Source: Emticicia aquatilis
Lineage (GTDB): Bacteria > Bacteroidota > Bacteroidia > Cytophagales > Spirosomataceae
DNA length: 64,000 nucleotides
Direction: 5' to 3'
NCBI RefSeq assembly: GCF_014644295.1
Contig: NZ_BMKK01000007.1
Span: forward strand, 1 to 64,000
The position numbers and the translations under genes are program-made. This document shows positions 9,094 to 18,249 of the stretch, piece after piece. The notes under the pieces are model-generated. The model had not been told where the DNA came from. It made no database searches and saw only the letters and a list, made by a program, of their open reading frames with translations. The stretch's first letter is position 1; the number at the start of each line of letters is the position of its first letter.

Positions 9094-9101
9094 TATTTTT
9101 G
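9094..9101 (+). promoter_or_regulatory. Possible -7 element of the RND operon
   Basis: TATTTTTG matches TAnnTTTG, about 65 bp before the adaptor start. No TTG is found at the expected -33 distance, so this is weak support. Confidence 0.3.
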
Positions 9102-9165
9102 TGTTTATTTTATATAACTTATTCTAATATTTCTAATAGATACTCCTCTAATCACTTAGTAAAAT

Positions 9166-10275
9166 ATGCGTACGATTCTGACTATTGTTGCTGTTGTTGC
9201 GGTCTTGGTACTTGGCAAAATTTTCTTCTTTAAAAAGCCTGATTTAGGCGAAAAAGGTCCAGGTGGTGGGCCAGGTGCTGCACCATCAGGCGGTAAAGGA
9301 GGCGAAAAAGGCAAAGACATGAAAGGTGGTGGCCCCGCCGTAGCCGTAAATGTTTTTGTGGTCAATACCGAAAGCCTTGATAATGTCATTACATCATCAG
9401 GTACGATTTTTCCGAACGAAGAAATTGAATTGAGAGCTGAGGCTTCTGGCCGTATTCTTGCACTCAATATCAAAGAAGGTAGCCGAGTTGCAGCAGGACA
9501 AGTGATTGCTCGTATCAAAGATACTGACCTTCAAGCACAGTTGAAAAAACTTAATTTCGAGATAGAATTGGCCAAACAAACCGAGGCCCGTCAGAAAAAA
9601 TTATTAGACATCAATGCCATTAGCAAAGAAGAATACGAAATTACGGCTAATAAAATCAATACCCTTAACGCCGACAAAGAACTCATCGAAGCAAATCTCG
9701 AAAAAACAGTTTTGAAAGCACCGTTTGCAGGAAAAATCGGTCTGAAAAACGTAAGTCAAGGAGCGTATGTTACGCCAACGACAAGCTTAGCAACCCTCGT
9801 ACAGACAAATCCTGTAAAAGTGGATTTTTCGATTCCAGAAAAATATTCTACGCTCATCAGAGTAGGTAGAAACGTGAAGTTTGAAGTGGAAGGTCAGCCA
9901 GATGCGTACTATGCAAATGTTGTGGCCATCGACCCAAAAATCGACCCAAATCTTCGTACCTTAAAACTCAGAGCTTTGGCTAAAAATCCAGCCGACAGAC
10001 TCGTGCCAGGTATGTTCGTAAGGGTTTCGGTTGATTTAGATATTGCTCAAGCGATTATGATTCCGACCGAAGCAGTTGTGCCAGTTTTGAAAGGTAAAAA
10101 AGTGTATGTAGTGCGTAATGGAAAAGCCGACGAAGTAATGATTGAAACGGGTGTTCGTAACGACAAGAAAATCCAAGTTACGAGCGGACTCAAAATGGGC
10201 GATTCTCTCATTGTTTCGGGTATCATGGCATTGAAAAAAGATGCCGCAGTGAAAGTAAAAGGAGGAAGTAAATAG
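9166..10275 (+). CDS. RND efflux periplasmic adaptor (HlyD/MdtA family)
   Basis: A 369-residue membrane-fusion protein. An N-terminal membrane anchor (residues 3-21) is followed by a Gly/Lys-rich linker (about 25-56), then the barrel-sandwich hybrid domain (ELRAEASGRILALNIKEGSRV and later LKAPFAGKIGLKNVSQGAYV), an alpha hairpin between them (about 120-165), the beta-barrel and the membrane-proximal domain. It links the inner-membrane pump encoded next to an outer-membrane TolC-type channel. The Gly-rich linker is longer than usual. First gene of a three-gene operon. Confidence 0.88.
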   Translation: MRTILTIVAVVAVLVLGKIFFFKKPDLGEKGPGGGPGAAPSGGKGGEKGKDMKGGGPAVAVNVFVVNTESLDNVITSSGTIFPNEEIELRAEASGRILALNIKEGSRVAAGQVIARIKDTDLQAQLKKLNFEIELAKQTEARQKKLLDINAISKEEYEITANKINTLNADKELIEANLEKTVLKAPFAGKIGLKNVSQGAYVTPTTSLATLVQTNPVKVDFSIPEKYSTLIRVGRNVKFEVEGQPDAYYANVVAIDPKIDPNLRTLKLRALAKNPADRLVPGMFVRVSVDLDIAQAIMIPTEAVVPVLKGKKVYVVRNGKADEVMIETGVRNDKKIQVTSGLKMGDSLIVSGIMALKKDAAVKVKGGSK

Positions 10276-10277
10276 TA

Positions 10278-10361
10278 TATTGGTTACTGGTTATTTGTCA
10301 TTGGTAATTTTTAACTTACTAAACCAATTTTCTGTGACGCATAACCAATAACTACCCAATA
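10278..10361. repeat. Interrupted inverted repeat of stutter words between adaptor and pump genes
   Basis: The arm around 10278-10294 (TATTGGTTACTGGTTAT) is complementary with interruptions to 10341-10361. The words are built from repeated TTGGTTA / GGTTAT units. A second word, TGACCATTGACCATCGAC (about 10397-10412), sits directly before the pump ATG. Confidence 0.55.
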
Positions 10362-10415
10362 GATTGCCAAAACCGAATAAAATTACGGTCTTTTGACCAT
10401 TGACCATCGACAAAC

Positions 10416-13400
10416 ATGTCAATCTCAACCATTTCTATCAAACGTCCAGTATTAGCCATCGTGATGAATCTACTCATCATCTTGTTTGGGGCAATTGGCT
10501 ATACTTTTTTGGGTGTACGTGAGTATCCATCCATTGACCCGCCTGTTGTTTCGGTGCGTACCAATTACGTTGGTGCCAACTCCGACATTATTGAGTCTCA
10601 AATTACCGAACCTCTCGAGAAAGCATTAAATGCCATTGAGGGGATAAAATCTATTAACTCGTCATCGAACAATGGTTCGAGCCAAATCACCATCGAATTT
10701 GAAATCGGTGTAGATATGGAAACTGCCGCTAACGACGTGCGTGACAAGGTTTCGAGTGCGGTGCGTCAGCTCCCACAAGATATTGATGGCCCGCCAACGG
10801 TTTCAAAAGCCGATGCCAACTCTGACCCAATCATGAGTATGCTTTTGCAATCAGATATCAGAAGTCACATGGAAATCAGCGATTACGCCGAAAACGTAGT
10901 TGCTCAACGCCTACAAACCATTCAGGGTATTAGCCAAGTAATGATTTGGGGACAAAAAAGATTTTCGATGCGTTTGTGGATGGACCCAAATAAATTGGCA
11001 GCACAGGGGGTAACAACACAAGACGTAAAACAAGCTCTTGACCGTGAAAACGTGGAGCTTCCAAGTGGTAAATTGGCAGGAGATAACACTGAATTAACCG
11101 TAAAAACCATTGGTCGATTCAAAGGGGAGGAAGACTTCAATAATTTGATTGTAAAAACCGTAGGCGAAAAAATCATTCGTTTCAAAGATATTGGTAGTGC
11201 CGAACTCGGAGCTGAAAACGAAGAAACGCTCATGCGTATCAACGGAGTTCCTTCGATTGGTTTAGCAATTGTACCACAACCAGGTGCAAACTATTTGGAT
11301 ATTTCGGCACAAGTGAATAAGCGTCTTGCCGAAATCAAAAAAGAACTTCCGAAAGATTATAGAATGGAGTTGATGTCGGATAACACAACTTTTATCAAAA
11401 AATCAGTAGAAGAAGTAGGAGAGACCCTCTTGATTGCTATCGGATTGGTTGTAATCATTATCTTCTTATTCTTCCGTGATTGGATTATTGCCGTTCGCCC
11501 GTTGATTGATATTCCAGTATCACTCGTGGGTACGTTCTTCTTTATGTATATTTTTGGTTTCTCGGTCAATGTTCTTACACTACTTGCTATCGTTTTAGCA
11601 ACGGGCTTAGTGGTTGATGATGGTATCGTTGTTACCGAAAATATCTATAAAAAGATTGAGGAGGGGATGAAGCCGATTGAAGCGGCAATCAAAGGTGCAA
11701 ATGAAATTATGTTTGCCGTACTTTCTACTTCAATTACGCTTGCATCGGTATTCTTGCCAGTTATTTTTATGGAAGGTTTTGTTGGTCGTCTTTTCCGTGA
11801 ATTCGGTATCGTTTTGGCCACCGCCGTATTGATTTCGGCATTCGTTTCATTGACACTTACGCCAATGTTGAATGCTTACTTGGTAAGAAAAAATCAAAAA
11901 CACAGTCGTTTCTACGAAATGACAGAACCTTTCTTTGAAAGAGTAATTGATGGATACAAAACACGTCTGACAAGTTTCATGAATATTCGTTGGGTGGCAA
12001 TTCCTTTGATTTTACTTACATTCGGTATGACTTGGTTTTTCGGAAAAGACCTTCAACAAGAATTAGCTCCCCTCGATGACCGTAGTGCCATGCGTTTGCA
12101 AATTACTGCTCCCGAAGGTTCTTCTTTTGAATTTACCGATAACTACATTCAAAAACTCGGAAAAACAATTCGTGATTCTGTGCCAGAAGCCAATGTAATC
12201 GTAACAATGACTGCCCCAGGATTTTCTGGTTCGGGTGCTGCCAATACAGGTTTTACGAGATTGGTTCTCAATGACCCACAAGACAGAAAACGTACGCAAC
12301 AACAAATTGCCGACCAGGTGGGTAAAATCACTAAAAAAATGCCAGATGCAAGAGCGTTTGTTTTGCAACAAGAAACTATCTCTTTGGATAAGAGAGGAGG
12401 TTTGCCAGTACAATACGTAATTCAAGCCCCTGATTTTGAGAAACTTCGTCAGTATGTACCGAAGTTTATGGAAGAAGTTGCCAAAGACCCAACTTTCATG
12501 GTATCGGATTTGAACTTGAAATTTAATAAACCAGAACTCGAAGTGAGTATCGACCGTGAAAAAGCTAAGAGTATGGGCGTTTCGGTAACCGACGTGGCAC
12601 AGTCGATGCAATTAGCTTTTGCAGGTCAGCGTTTCGGATATTTCACGATGAATGGTCGTCAGTATCAAGTTATCGGACAATTCGACCGTGCAAATCGTGA
12701 CGAACCATTGGATTTGAAGAATACTTACGTTAAAAATAATCGTGGTGAAATTGTCCAGCTTGATAATATCGTAAAGATTAACGAAGAAAGCAGCCCACCG
12801 CAATTATACCACTTCAATCGCTACATGAGTGCTACGGTTTCGGCTGGCTTAGCACCAGGAAAAACGATTGGCGATGGTATCAAGGCAATGGATAAAATCA
12901 GAGATAAGTTAGCCGATGATGTGATTCGTACAGCTTTGGCAGGTTCGTCGAGAGATTTCTCTGAAAGTTCGTCGAATACACTTTATATGTTCTTATTGGC
13001 ATTGGTGTTGGTATATTTGATTTTGGCTGCTCAGTTCGAGAGTTTTGTTGACCCATTCATTATCATGCTTACTGTGCCTTTAGCTATTGCTGGAGCGGTA
13101 TTCTCGTTGTGGTATTTCAATCAAACGCTTAATATTTTCAGCCAAATCGGTATGATTATGCTCATCGGCTTGGTAACTAAAAATGGTATCTTGATTGTAG
13201 AATTTGCGAATCAACTAAGAGAGAAAGGAATGGGTATTAGAGAAGCTGCCATTGAAGCTGCCTCTATGCGTTTCCGTCCAATCTTGATGACAAGTTTTGC
13301 AACAGTTTTAGGTGCTGCTCCGATTGCCTTCGCTCTCGGCTCAGCCGGAAAAAGCCGTATGGCAATGGGTATCGTAATCATGGGTGGATTGTTGTTCTCT

Positions 13401-13514
13401 TTGGTGCTTACTCTGTACGTAATTCCTGCGATTTATACTTTCTTGTCTCGTAATAAAAATTTCGAGCGTATGAAGCAAATCGAAGAAATTGCTCACGAAG
13501 CTGAAATGGCGTAA
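10416..13514 (+). CDS. RND family efflux pump, HAE-1 type (AcrB/MdtB-like)
   Basis: A 1032-residue proton-driven inner-membrane exporter. It has the usual two-fold layout: TM1 at the N-terminus (SIKRPVLAIVMNLLIILFG), a large periplasmic loop, a central TM block (about 335-490), a second periplasmic loop and a C-terminal TM block (about 850-1015). The TM4 proton-relay Asp pair is present in GLVVDDGIVVTENIY and the TM10 Lys in GLVTKNGILIVEFANQ. These charged residues mark an active hydrophobic/amphiphilic exporter rather than a metal (CusA) pump. It works with the adaptor upstream and TolC-like channel downstream. Substrates cannot be read from the sequence. Confidence 0.92.
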   Translation: MSISTISIKRPVLAIVMNLLIILFGAIGYTFLGVREYPSIDPPVVSVRTNYVGANSDIIESQITEPLEKALNAIEGIKSINSSSNNGSSQITIEFEIGVDMETAANDVRDKVSSAVRQLPQDIDGPPTVSKADANSDPIMSMLLQSDIRSHMEISDYAENVVAQRLQTIQGISQVMIWGQKRFSMRLWMDPNKLAAQGVTTQDVKQALDRENVELPSGKLAGDNTELTVKTIGRFKGEEDFNNLIVKTVGEKIIRFKDIGSAELGAENEETLMRINGVPSIGLAIVPQPGANYLDISAQVNKRLAEIKKELPKDYRMELMSDNTTFIKKSVEEVGETLLIAIGLVVIIIFLFFRDWIIAVRPLIDIPVSLVGTFFFMYIFGFSVNVLTLLAIVLATGLVVDDGIVVTENIYKKIEEGMKPIEAAIKGANEIMFAVLSTSITLASVFLPVIFMEGFVGRLFREFGIVLATAVLISAFVSLTLTPMLNAYLVRKNQKHSRFYEMTEPFFERVIDGYKTRLTSFMNIRWVAIPLILLTFGMTWFFGKDLQQELAPLDDRSAMRLQITAPEGSSFEFTDNYIQKLGKTIRDSVPEANVIVTMTAPGFSGSGAANTGFTRLVLNDPQDRKRTQQQIADQVGKITKKMPDARAFVLQQETISLDKRGGLPVQYVIQAPDFEKLRQYVPKFMEEVAKDPTFMVSDLNLKFNKPELEVSIDREKAKSMGVSVTDVAQSMQLAFAGQRFGYFTMNGRQYQVIGQFDRANRDEPLDLKNTYVKNNRGEIVQLDNIVKINEESSPPQLYHFNRYMSATVSAGLAPGKTIGDGIKAMDKIRDKLADDVIRTALAGSSRDFSESSSNTLYMFLLALVLVYLILAAQFESFVDPFIIMLTVPLAIAGAVFSLWYFNQTLNIFSQIGMIMLIGLVTKNGILIVEFANQLREKGMGIREAAIEAASMRFRPILMTSFATVLGAAPIAFALGSAGKSRMAMGIVIMGGLLFSLVLTLYVIPAIYTFLSRNKNFERMKQIEEIAHEAEMA

Positions 13515-13520
13515 AAACAT

Positions 13521-13585
13521 AGGGCGTATCGCATACGCCTACAAGCATAAATACTCGTTGTAAGGGCGTATGCGATACGCCCTTA
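13521..13585. repeat. REP-like palindrome pair (GGGCGTAT family)
   Basis: GGGCGTATCGCATACGCC at 13522-13539 recurs in inverted orientation at 13564-13582 (18 of 18 identical). Each copy is itself a palindrome with a 3-nt centre; the second has an 11-bp stem (13561-13585). The unit lies in the pump-to-TolC gap, so a transcript would carry one large hairpin or two small ones. Confidence 0.75.
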
Positions 13586-13608
13586 CCTATAGATTGAAAC
13601 TCTTAATC

Positions 13609-14901
13609 ATGAAAAAATACTTTCTGTTTATATTTTTATTGCCTGCTGTTTTACAAGCCCAAGAAATATTAACACTCGAAAATGCCGTTGGAACTGCTCT
13701 CGAAAAAAGCTACGATATAAAAGTAGCTCAAATGCAACAAGAAGCGTCAGAATTGCAAGTCTTTAAAGGAAATGCAGGAATGCTTCCGAGAGTAGATTTG
13801 AATGCAAACGTCGGAAGTGCCTTTAACGGAGTGAGCCAAAAACTATCAAATGGTAGTGAGATTAATCGTTTTGGTACCAGCCTTGCCCCAACTTCCAACG
13901 TAGCAATGGCGTGGACACTCTATGATGGAAAACGAATGTACGCCACACTCGACCGCCTAAAAGGTCAAGGTCAGTTAAGCCAGTTGCAGACTCGCCAAAT
14001 GATGGAAAATACCGTCGTGAATGTTATGCAGGCTTATTATGAAGTGATGCGTCAGAAACAAACGGTAGCATTTTTACAGACTATCATTAAATATTATGAA
14101 GAACGTCTGACAATTACACAGCAGCGTTGGGAATTTGGTAAAGGCTCAAAATTGGATTATTTACAATCAAAAACTGAGTTAAATACTCAAAATACCCAAT
14201 TAGTTCAGGCCAAAAACTCTTTGAAAAATGCCAAAGTGACCCTCAATAATCTTTTGGTAAGACCTGCTGACCAAGATTTTGATGTACAGGAAGTTGTAGG
14301 AATTATGTTTGACCCTACAACCGAGCAACTCAAAAGTCAAGCCCGTGCGGCTAATAAAAGCTTACAAGCCTTACGTAAATCAACCGATATTAGCTTGATT
14401 ACACAAAGAGAAGTGGCGGCTGCAAAACTTCCGAGAGTGACACTCAACTCTTCGTTTGGTTATTCATTGAGCAAAACAAATGCAGGTTTGTTTTTATATA
14501 ACCAAAATATTGGTCTAAACGTAGGTTTGGGAGCAACTTGGAATATCTTTAATGGTGAAATTGTTCGTCGTCAGATTCAGACTTCTAAAATCAATACTGA
14601 TATTTTGCGTAAACAAGAAGAAGACCTTTGGATTCAGATCGAGTCAGATTTGATGCGTGCTTACAATCAGTATCAAACTGATAAAGAATTATTGAAGCTC
14701 GAAGAGGAAAACAACGAAGTAGCCGAAGAAAACTTGAAGATTTCGTTGGAGAAATTTAAGTTGGGTGGGTCAACAATCTTAGAATTGAACGAAGCACAAC
14801 GCAGTTTGAATACTTCTTTGAATCGCCTTACAAATGCTCGTTATAATATCAAAATCTCAGAGCTACAAATCATGCGTTTGAGCGGAGAACTTGTTAAATA
14901 A
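13609..14901 (+). CDS. TolC family outer-membrane efflux channel
   Basis: A 430-residue outer-membrane factor. The start at 13609 is chosen because it gives a proper signal peptide (MKKYFLFIFLLPAVLQAQ); a longer reading would run through the REP palindromes. Two OEP repeats of long alpha-helices are visible (about 20-210 and 225-425), with the typical LNNLLVRP turn and a closing EAQRSLNTSLNRLTNARYN helix. It completes the tripartite efflux system with the two upstream genes. It is convergent with the Gfo/Idh/MocA gene, with a perfect hairpin between. Confidence 0.88.
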   Translation: MKKYFLFIFLLPAVLQAQEILTLENAVGTALEKSYDIKVAQMQQEASELQVFKGNAGMLPRVDLNANVGSAFNGVSQKLSNGSEINRFGTSLAPTSNVAMAWTLYDGKRMYATLDRLKGQGQLSQLQTRQMMENTVVNVMQAYYEVMRQKQTVAFLQTIIKYYEERLTITQQRWEFGKGSKLDYLQSKTELNTQNTQLVQAKNSLKNAKVTLNNLLVRPADQDFDVQEVVGIMFDPTTEQLKSQARAANKSLQALRKSTDISLITQREVAAAKLPRVTLNSSFGYSLSKTNAGLFLYNQNIGLNVGLGATWNIFNGEIVRRQIQTSKINTDILRKQEEDLWIQIESDLMRAYNQYQTDKELLKLEEENNEVAEENLKISLEKFKLGGSTILELNEAQRSLNTSLNRLTNARYNIKISELQIMRLSGELVK

Positions 14902-14904
14902 TTG

Positions 14905-14968
14905 ATAATGGAGAATTGATAATGAGTAATCACAAAATGTGTACTTTTCATTATCAATTCTCCATTAT
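14905..14968. terminator. Bidirectional terminator-like hairpin made of stutter words
   Basis: Perfect 21-bp inverted repeat: arm 14905-14925 (begins ATAATGGAGAATTG) pairs with 14948-14968, leaving a 22-nt loop. It sits between two convergent genes, so it can serve both. The arms repeat the unit ATTGATAAT internally, and a further copy (ATTATCAATT) follows at 14971-14980. Confidence 0.65.
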
Positions 14969-14985
14969 TAATTATCAATTAAATA

Positions 14986-16287
14986 TTAAACTGCTCTCGT
15001 TTTACCTGGCATTGGAATTGGGTAATAACCATCTTTATCAGGTAAAGTTTTTGGTAGAGTATCCCAAGTATAAGCATCTGGCATAAGATTAATGTCAGAG
15101 TTTAGAGCCTCTTCCCACTTCACTCTTTTGCCCGAATAAGTAGCCATACGACCCATAATGGCAGTCATTGTACTTTTAGCTCCTCTTTCTGCATCATTTA
15201 TTGGCTTATTGTTTACAATACAATCAAACAGCACATCGTGTTCAACTTGATAAGGGTCGCCATCTCCTTCACCTTTGTGTCGCCAAATATTATTTCCTTT
15301 TAGGTCAAAAATCTTGCCTTCAGTTGCTTTGCCTTTTGTTCCAATCAAATGCTCCGAAACATCTGAAACTGTACCTGGTTGATGACGGCACGAACTCGAT
15401 AAAATCATACCATCGGCGTACTTAAACTCAACATAGTGGTGGTCATAGATTTCTCCATATTTCTTGTCTGTTCTTACCTGACGACCACCCATTCCGAGTG
15501 CTTCTGTTGGGTAACCGCCTTTAAACCAGTTGATTACGTCAATGTTATGAATGTGTTGCTCATTGATGTGGTCACCGCAGAGCCATACGAAATAATACCA
15601 GTTACGCATTTGGTATTCCATTTCGGTTTGGTTAGGCTTACGCTCATTTACCCAAACACCATCATTATTCCAATAGCAACGAGCCGCTACGATGTCGCCG
15701 ATTGCACCTTCGTCAATTACTTTTTTGTAAGTTTCAAGATATGATTTTTGATAATGGCGTTGTAAACCCACAACCACTTTCAAGTTTTTCTTTTTCGATT
15801 CTTCGGCCGCGGCCAAAACTCTACGAATACCTGGGGCATCAGTAGCCACTGGTTTTTCCATGAAAACGTGTTTCCCTTGACGAACAGCCTCTTCAAAATG
15901 AATCGGGCGGAAGCCTGGGGGTGTTGTGAGAAGTACCACATCGGCCAATGCGATTGCTTGTTTGTAGCCATCAAAACCTACAAATTTGCGGTCTTCGGGT
16001 ACATCTACACGGTCTTTAACCTTCCCTTTAGTTAGGTTTTGATAGCTTGAGTCGATTCTATCACGGAAAGCATCGGCCATTGCTACCAATTTTACGTTTT
16101 GCTTCACAGAAAGAGCCTGCATGGCAGCACCCGTACCACGGCCACCACAACCAATTAGGGCAACTTTTATGGTATCTTCAACTGATGAATTTGCGAAGGT
16201 TTCGATGGGTAAAGATGCCATCGAGATACCGCCAACTGCGGCTGCCGAAGCCTTTACGAAATCACGACGAGAAAAATTTGAGTTCAT
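14986..16287 (-). CDS. Tat-exported Gfo/Idh/MocA family oxidoreductase
   Basis: A 433-residue NAD(P)-dependent oxidoreductase. The N-terminus has a twin-arginine signal (SRRDFVKASAAAVGG), so the folded, cofactor-loaded enzyme is probably exported. The Rossmann motif VALIGCGGRGTGA follows at about 42-54, then EKPVATDAPG with the conserved Lys of the E-K-P motif and a C-terminal substrate domain with HNIDVINWF. Bacteroidota encode many such periplasmic enzymes acting on sugars, inositols or carbohydrate derivatives; the substrate is unknown. It is divergent from the redoxin gene. Confidence 0.85.
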   Translation of the reverse strand: MNSNFSRRDFVKASAAAVGGISMASLPIETFANSSVEDTIKVALIGCGGRGTGAAMQALSVKQNVKLVAMADAFRDRIDSSYQNLTKGKVKDRVDVPEDRKFVGFDGYKQAIALADVVLLTTPPGFRPIHFEEAVRQGKHVFMEKPVATDAPGIRRVLAAAEESKKKNLKVVVGLQRHYQKSYLETYKKVIDEGAIGDIVAARCYWNNDGVWVNERKPNQTEMEYQMRNWYYFVWLCGDHINEQHIHNIDVINWFKGGYPTEALGMGGRQVRTDKKYGEIYDHHYVEFKYADGMILSSSCRHQPGTVSDVSEHLIGTKGKATEGKIFDLKGNNIWRHKGEGDGDPYQVEHDVLFDCIVNNKPINDAERGAKSTMTAIMGRMATYSGKRVKWEEALNSDINLMPDAYTWDTLPKTLPDKDGYYPIPMPGKTRAV

Positions 16288-16322
16288 TATGTGTATGATT
16301 ATAGAGTTGAATAATTTACCAA

Positions 16323-16330
16323 CAAATTTA
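16323..16330 (-). promoter_or_regulatory. Candidate -7 element of the Gfo/Idh/MocA gene
   Basis: Minus-strand TAAATTTG, an exact TAnnTTTG match about 36 bp before the start codon. No clear TTG at -33. Confidence 0.4.
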
Positions 16331-16396
16331 GTTTAATTCTCGAAATGATTGCTATCATTTGTTAAAAAAGTATCGTTAATTCATAAATTTTTTGCA

Positions 16397-16404
16397 TAAT
16401 TTTG
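16397..16404 (+). promoter_or_regulatory. Candidate -7 element of the redoxin gene
   Basis: TAATTTTG matches TAnnTTTG exactly and lies 43 bp before the ATG at 16448. The -33 region reads CGTTAA, a poor TTG. Confidence 0.45.
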
Positions 16405-16447
16405 ATTGTAAATAAACTCTCAATTTTCTCTATTCAACCTCATTAAA

Positions 16448-17599
16448 ATGAAACCTTTTCTCACTTTTTTATTGCTCTTGGCTGTGGTGTCAGCAATAGC
16501 CCAAACCAAATTCGTAGCTCGTCCTCTGGCAGTACCGCATCAAGAAACGCCTACTTTGGCAATTGGCTCAAAAGCTCCTGATTTCCGACTACCTAACTAC
16601 GATGGTAAATTCTATGCTCTTAAAGATTTTGCGGCTGCCAAAGTCTTGGTTATTGTTTTTACGTGTACGCACTGCCCCACTGCACAGGCTTACGAAGACC
16701 GAATCAAGAAAATCGTAGATGATTATAAAAGCAAAGGGGTGGCGGTTGTGGCTATTTCGCCTAATAGCCCCAATGGACTATTGTTAGAAGAGTTGGGTTA
16801 TACTGACCTCAACGATGATTATGACAATATGAAAATAAGAGCGAAAGAGAAGCAATTTAACTTTCCGTATCTCTACGATGGCGATAATGAGGCGGTTTCG
16901 ATAAAATATGGCCCAGTGGCTACACCTCATGCGTATGTGTTTGATAATCAACGAATTTTGAGATACAATGGCCGACTCGATGCCGTAGAAAAACCAAGCA
17001 AAGGAGCTAACGCCGAAGATTTACGCAAAGCAATTGACGAAGTTTTGGCAGGAAAAGAAGTAACAACGCCCACAACCAAGACTTTCGGTTGTTCGATAAA
17101 ATGGGCTTGGAAAACCGAATACAACGAGAAAAACGAAAAAAATTGGACATCACGCCCCGTCACGCTCGAAGAATTGGACACCGAAGGCATTAAAAAACTG
17201 GTAAAAAATGATGATTCGGACAAACTTCGCCTAATAAACGTTTGGGCAACATGGTGCGGCCCTTGTGTGATGGAATACCCCGACTTTTTGGATATTCACC
17301 GAATGTATGGAGCAAGAGATTTTGAATTTGTGTCAGTTTCGGCCGATAAATTGGATAAAAAAGAAAAAGCCTTGAAGTTTTTGAAAGAAAAACATTCGGG
17401 CGTAAAAAACTATATTTTTAAAGACGAAGACATTTACAAACTCATCGAAGCCATCGACCCAAAATGGAATGGTGCTTTACCTTATACGCTTTTGGTTGAG
17501 CCAAACGGAAAAGTAGTTTATAGCATTCAAGGAAGCATCGACAATCAAAAATTGAAGCGAATGATAGTTGACCACCCTAAGATTGGTCGTTATTTTTGA
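16448..17599 (+). CDS. Exported double-thioredoxin-fold protein (redoxin plus TlpA-like)
   Basis: A 383-residue protein with signal peptide (MKPFLTFLLLLAVVSAIA). Residues about 38-205 form an AhpC/TSA-type redoxin domain whose active site is Cys73-T-H-Cys76. Residues about 237-380 form a TlpA/ResA-like thioredoxin with the classic WATWCGPC (Cys270, Cys273). Two complete thioredoxin folds in one chain, both with CxxC, suggest internal electron relay in the periplasm, for example cytochrome or disulfide maintenance (inference). A strong terminator follows. Confidence 0.82.
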   Translation: MKPFLTFLLLLAVVSAIAQTKFVARPLAVPHQETPTLAIGSKAPDFRLPNYDGKFYALKDFAAAKVLVIVFTCTHCPTAQAYEDRIKKIVDDYKSKGVAVVAISPNSPNGLLLEELGYTDLNDDYDNMKIRAKEKQFNFPYLYDGDNEAVSIKYGPVATPHAYVFDNQRILRYNGRLDAVEKPSKGANAEDLRKAIDEVLAGKEVTTPTTKTFGCSIKWAWKTEYNEKNEKNWTSRPVTLEELDTEGIKKLVKNDDSDKLRLINVWATWCGPCVMEYPDFLDIHRMYGARDFEFVSVSADKLDKKEKALKFLKEKHSGVKNYIFKDEDIYKLIEAIDPKWNGALPYTLLVEPNGKVVYSIQGSIDNQKLKRMIVDHPKIGRYF

Positions 17600-17618
17600 T
17601 GATGTAAACATCAACTTT

Positions 17619-17658
17619 ATGGCACAATTTATTATCTTTCGATGATATTTTGTGCCAT
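17619..17658 (+). terminator. Intrinsic terminator after the redoxin gene
   Basis: ATGGCACAA (17619-17627) pairs with TTGTGCCAT (17650-17658), extended by partial pairing inside, followed by TTCTTTTTT. Confidence 0.7.
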
Positions 17659-17675
17659 TTCTTTTTTAACAAAAA

Positions 17676-18140
17676 ATGATTTTGAATTTTATCAATAAAA
17701 ATAGAGATACTATTCTTTACGGAATTTCGTTGGCTTTTCTGCTTTTCTTTCTGAAATGGATTGAGCTACGCTTCATCATAATCAATCATACGTTTGAGAT
17801 TTATGCAGGTATCATTGCAGTGTTATTTACAGCTTTAGGAATATGGTTGGCCTTGAAGCTAAACAAACCCAAAGTAGAGACTAAAATCATAGAAAAGGCC
17901 GTGTCAGTCAATGATTTTAGTTTCAATGAAGCTGCCATGACCGACCTCGGTTTAAGCAAACGAGAACTCGATGTGCTACAACTCATGGCCGAAGGACTAA
18001 GCAATCAAGAAATTGCCGAACGGCTTTTTGTTTCGCTCAATACTATCAAGACTCACACTTCAAATCTGTTTGAAAAATTAGATGTTAAACGCCGCACGCA
18101 GGCCGTAGAAAAAGCCAAAAGATTGAGTTTGATTCCATGA
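17676..18140 (+). CDS. Membrane-tethered LuxR-type transcriptional regulator
   Basis: A 154-residue protein with two N-terminal transmembrane helices (about 13-28 and 41-60), a linker of about 30 residues and a LuxR/NarL helix-turn-helix (about 91-148) with [22 protein letters not shown] and [13 protein letters not shown]. There is no receiver domain, so it cannot be a classical response regulator; it is a DNA-binding domain anchored to the inner membrane. It precedes a DUF4199 membrane protein, a frequent pairing in Bacteroidota. Either the tether senses the membrane or the protein is released by cleavage; neither can be read here. Confidence 0.8.
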   Translation: MILNFINKNRDTILYGISLAFLLFFLKWIELRFIIINHTFEIYAGIIAVLFTALGIWLALKLNKPKVETKIIEKAVSVNDFSFNEAAMTDLGLSKRELDVLQLMAEGLSNQEIAERLFVSLNTIKTHTSNLFEKLDVKRRTQAVEKAKRLSLIP

Positions 18141-18144
18141 TAGC

Positions 18145-18199
18145 CTCATACTTTTGGGTGAAAACGGGCTTTTCTGTCAAAATCACTCAAAAGTATGAG
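18145..18199. terminator. Hairpin between the LuxR-type and DUF4199 genes
   Basis: CTCATACTTTTGGGTGA (18145-18161) pairs with 18183-18199 with one mismatch. No long T-run follows, so it may be an mRNA-processing or partial termination structure rather than a full terminator. Confidence 0.5.
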
Positions 18200-18249
18200 C
18201 TAAATGTGTGGCTAAATACTCAGTTTTGTGGCCTAAACAAAACAAAAAT

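Noticed and set aside
12063-12611. 182-residue ORF antisense to the RND pump
   Set aside because: Composition follows the complement of the pump codons; no promoter, no recognisable motif.
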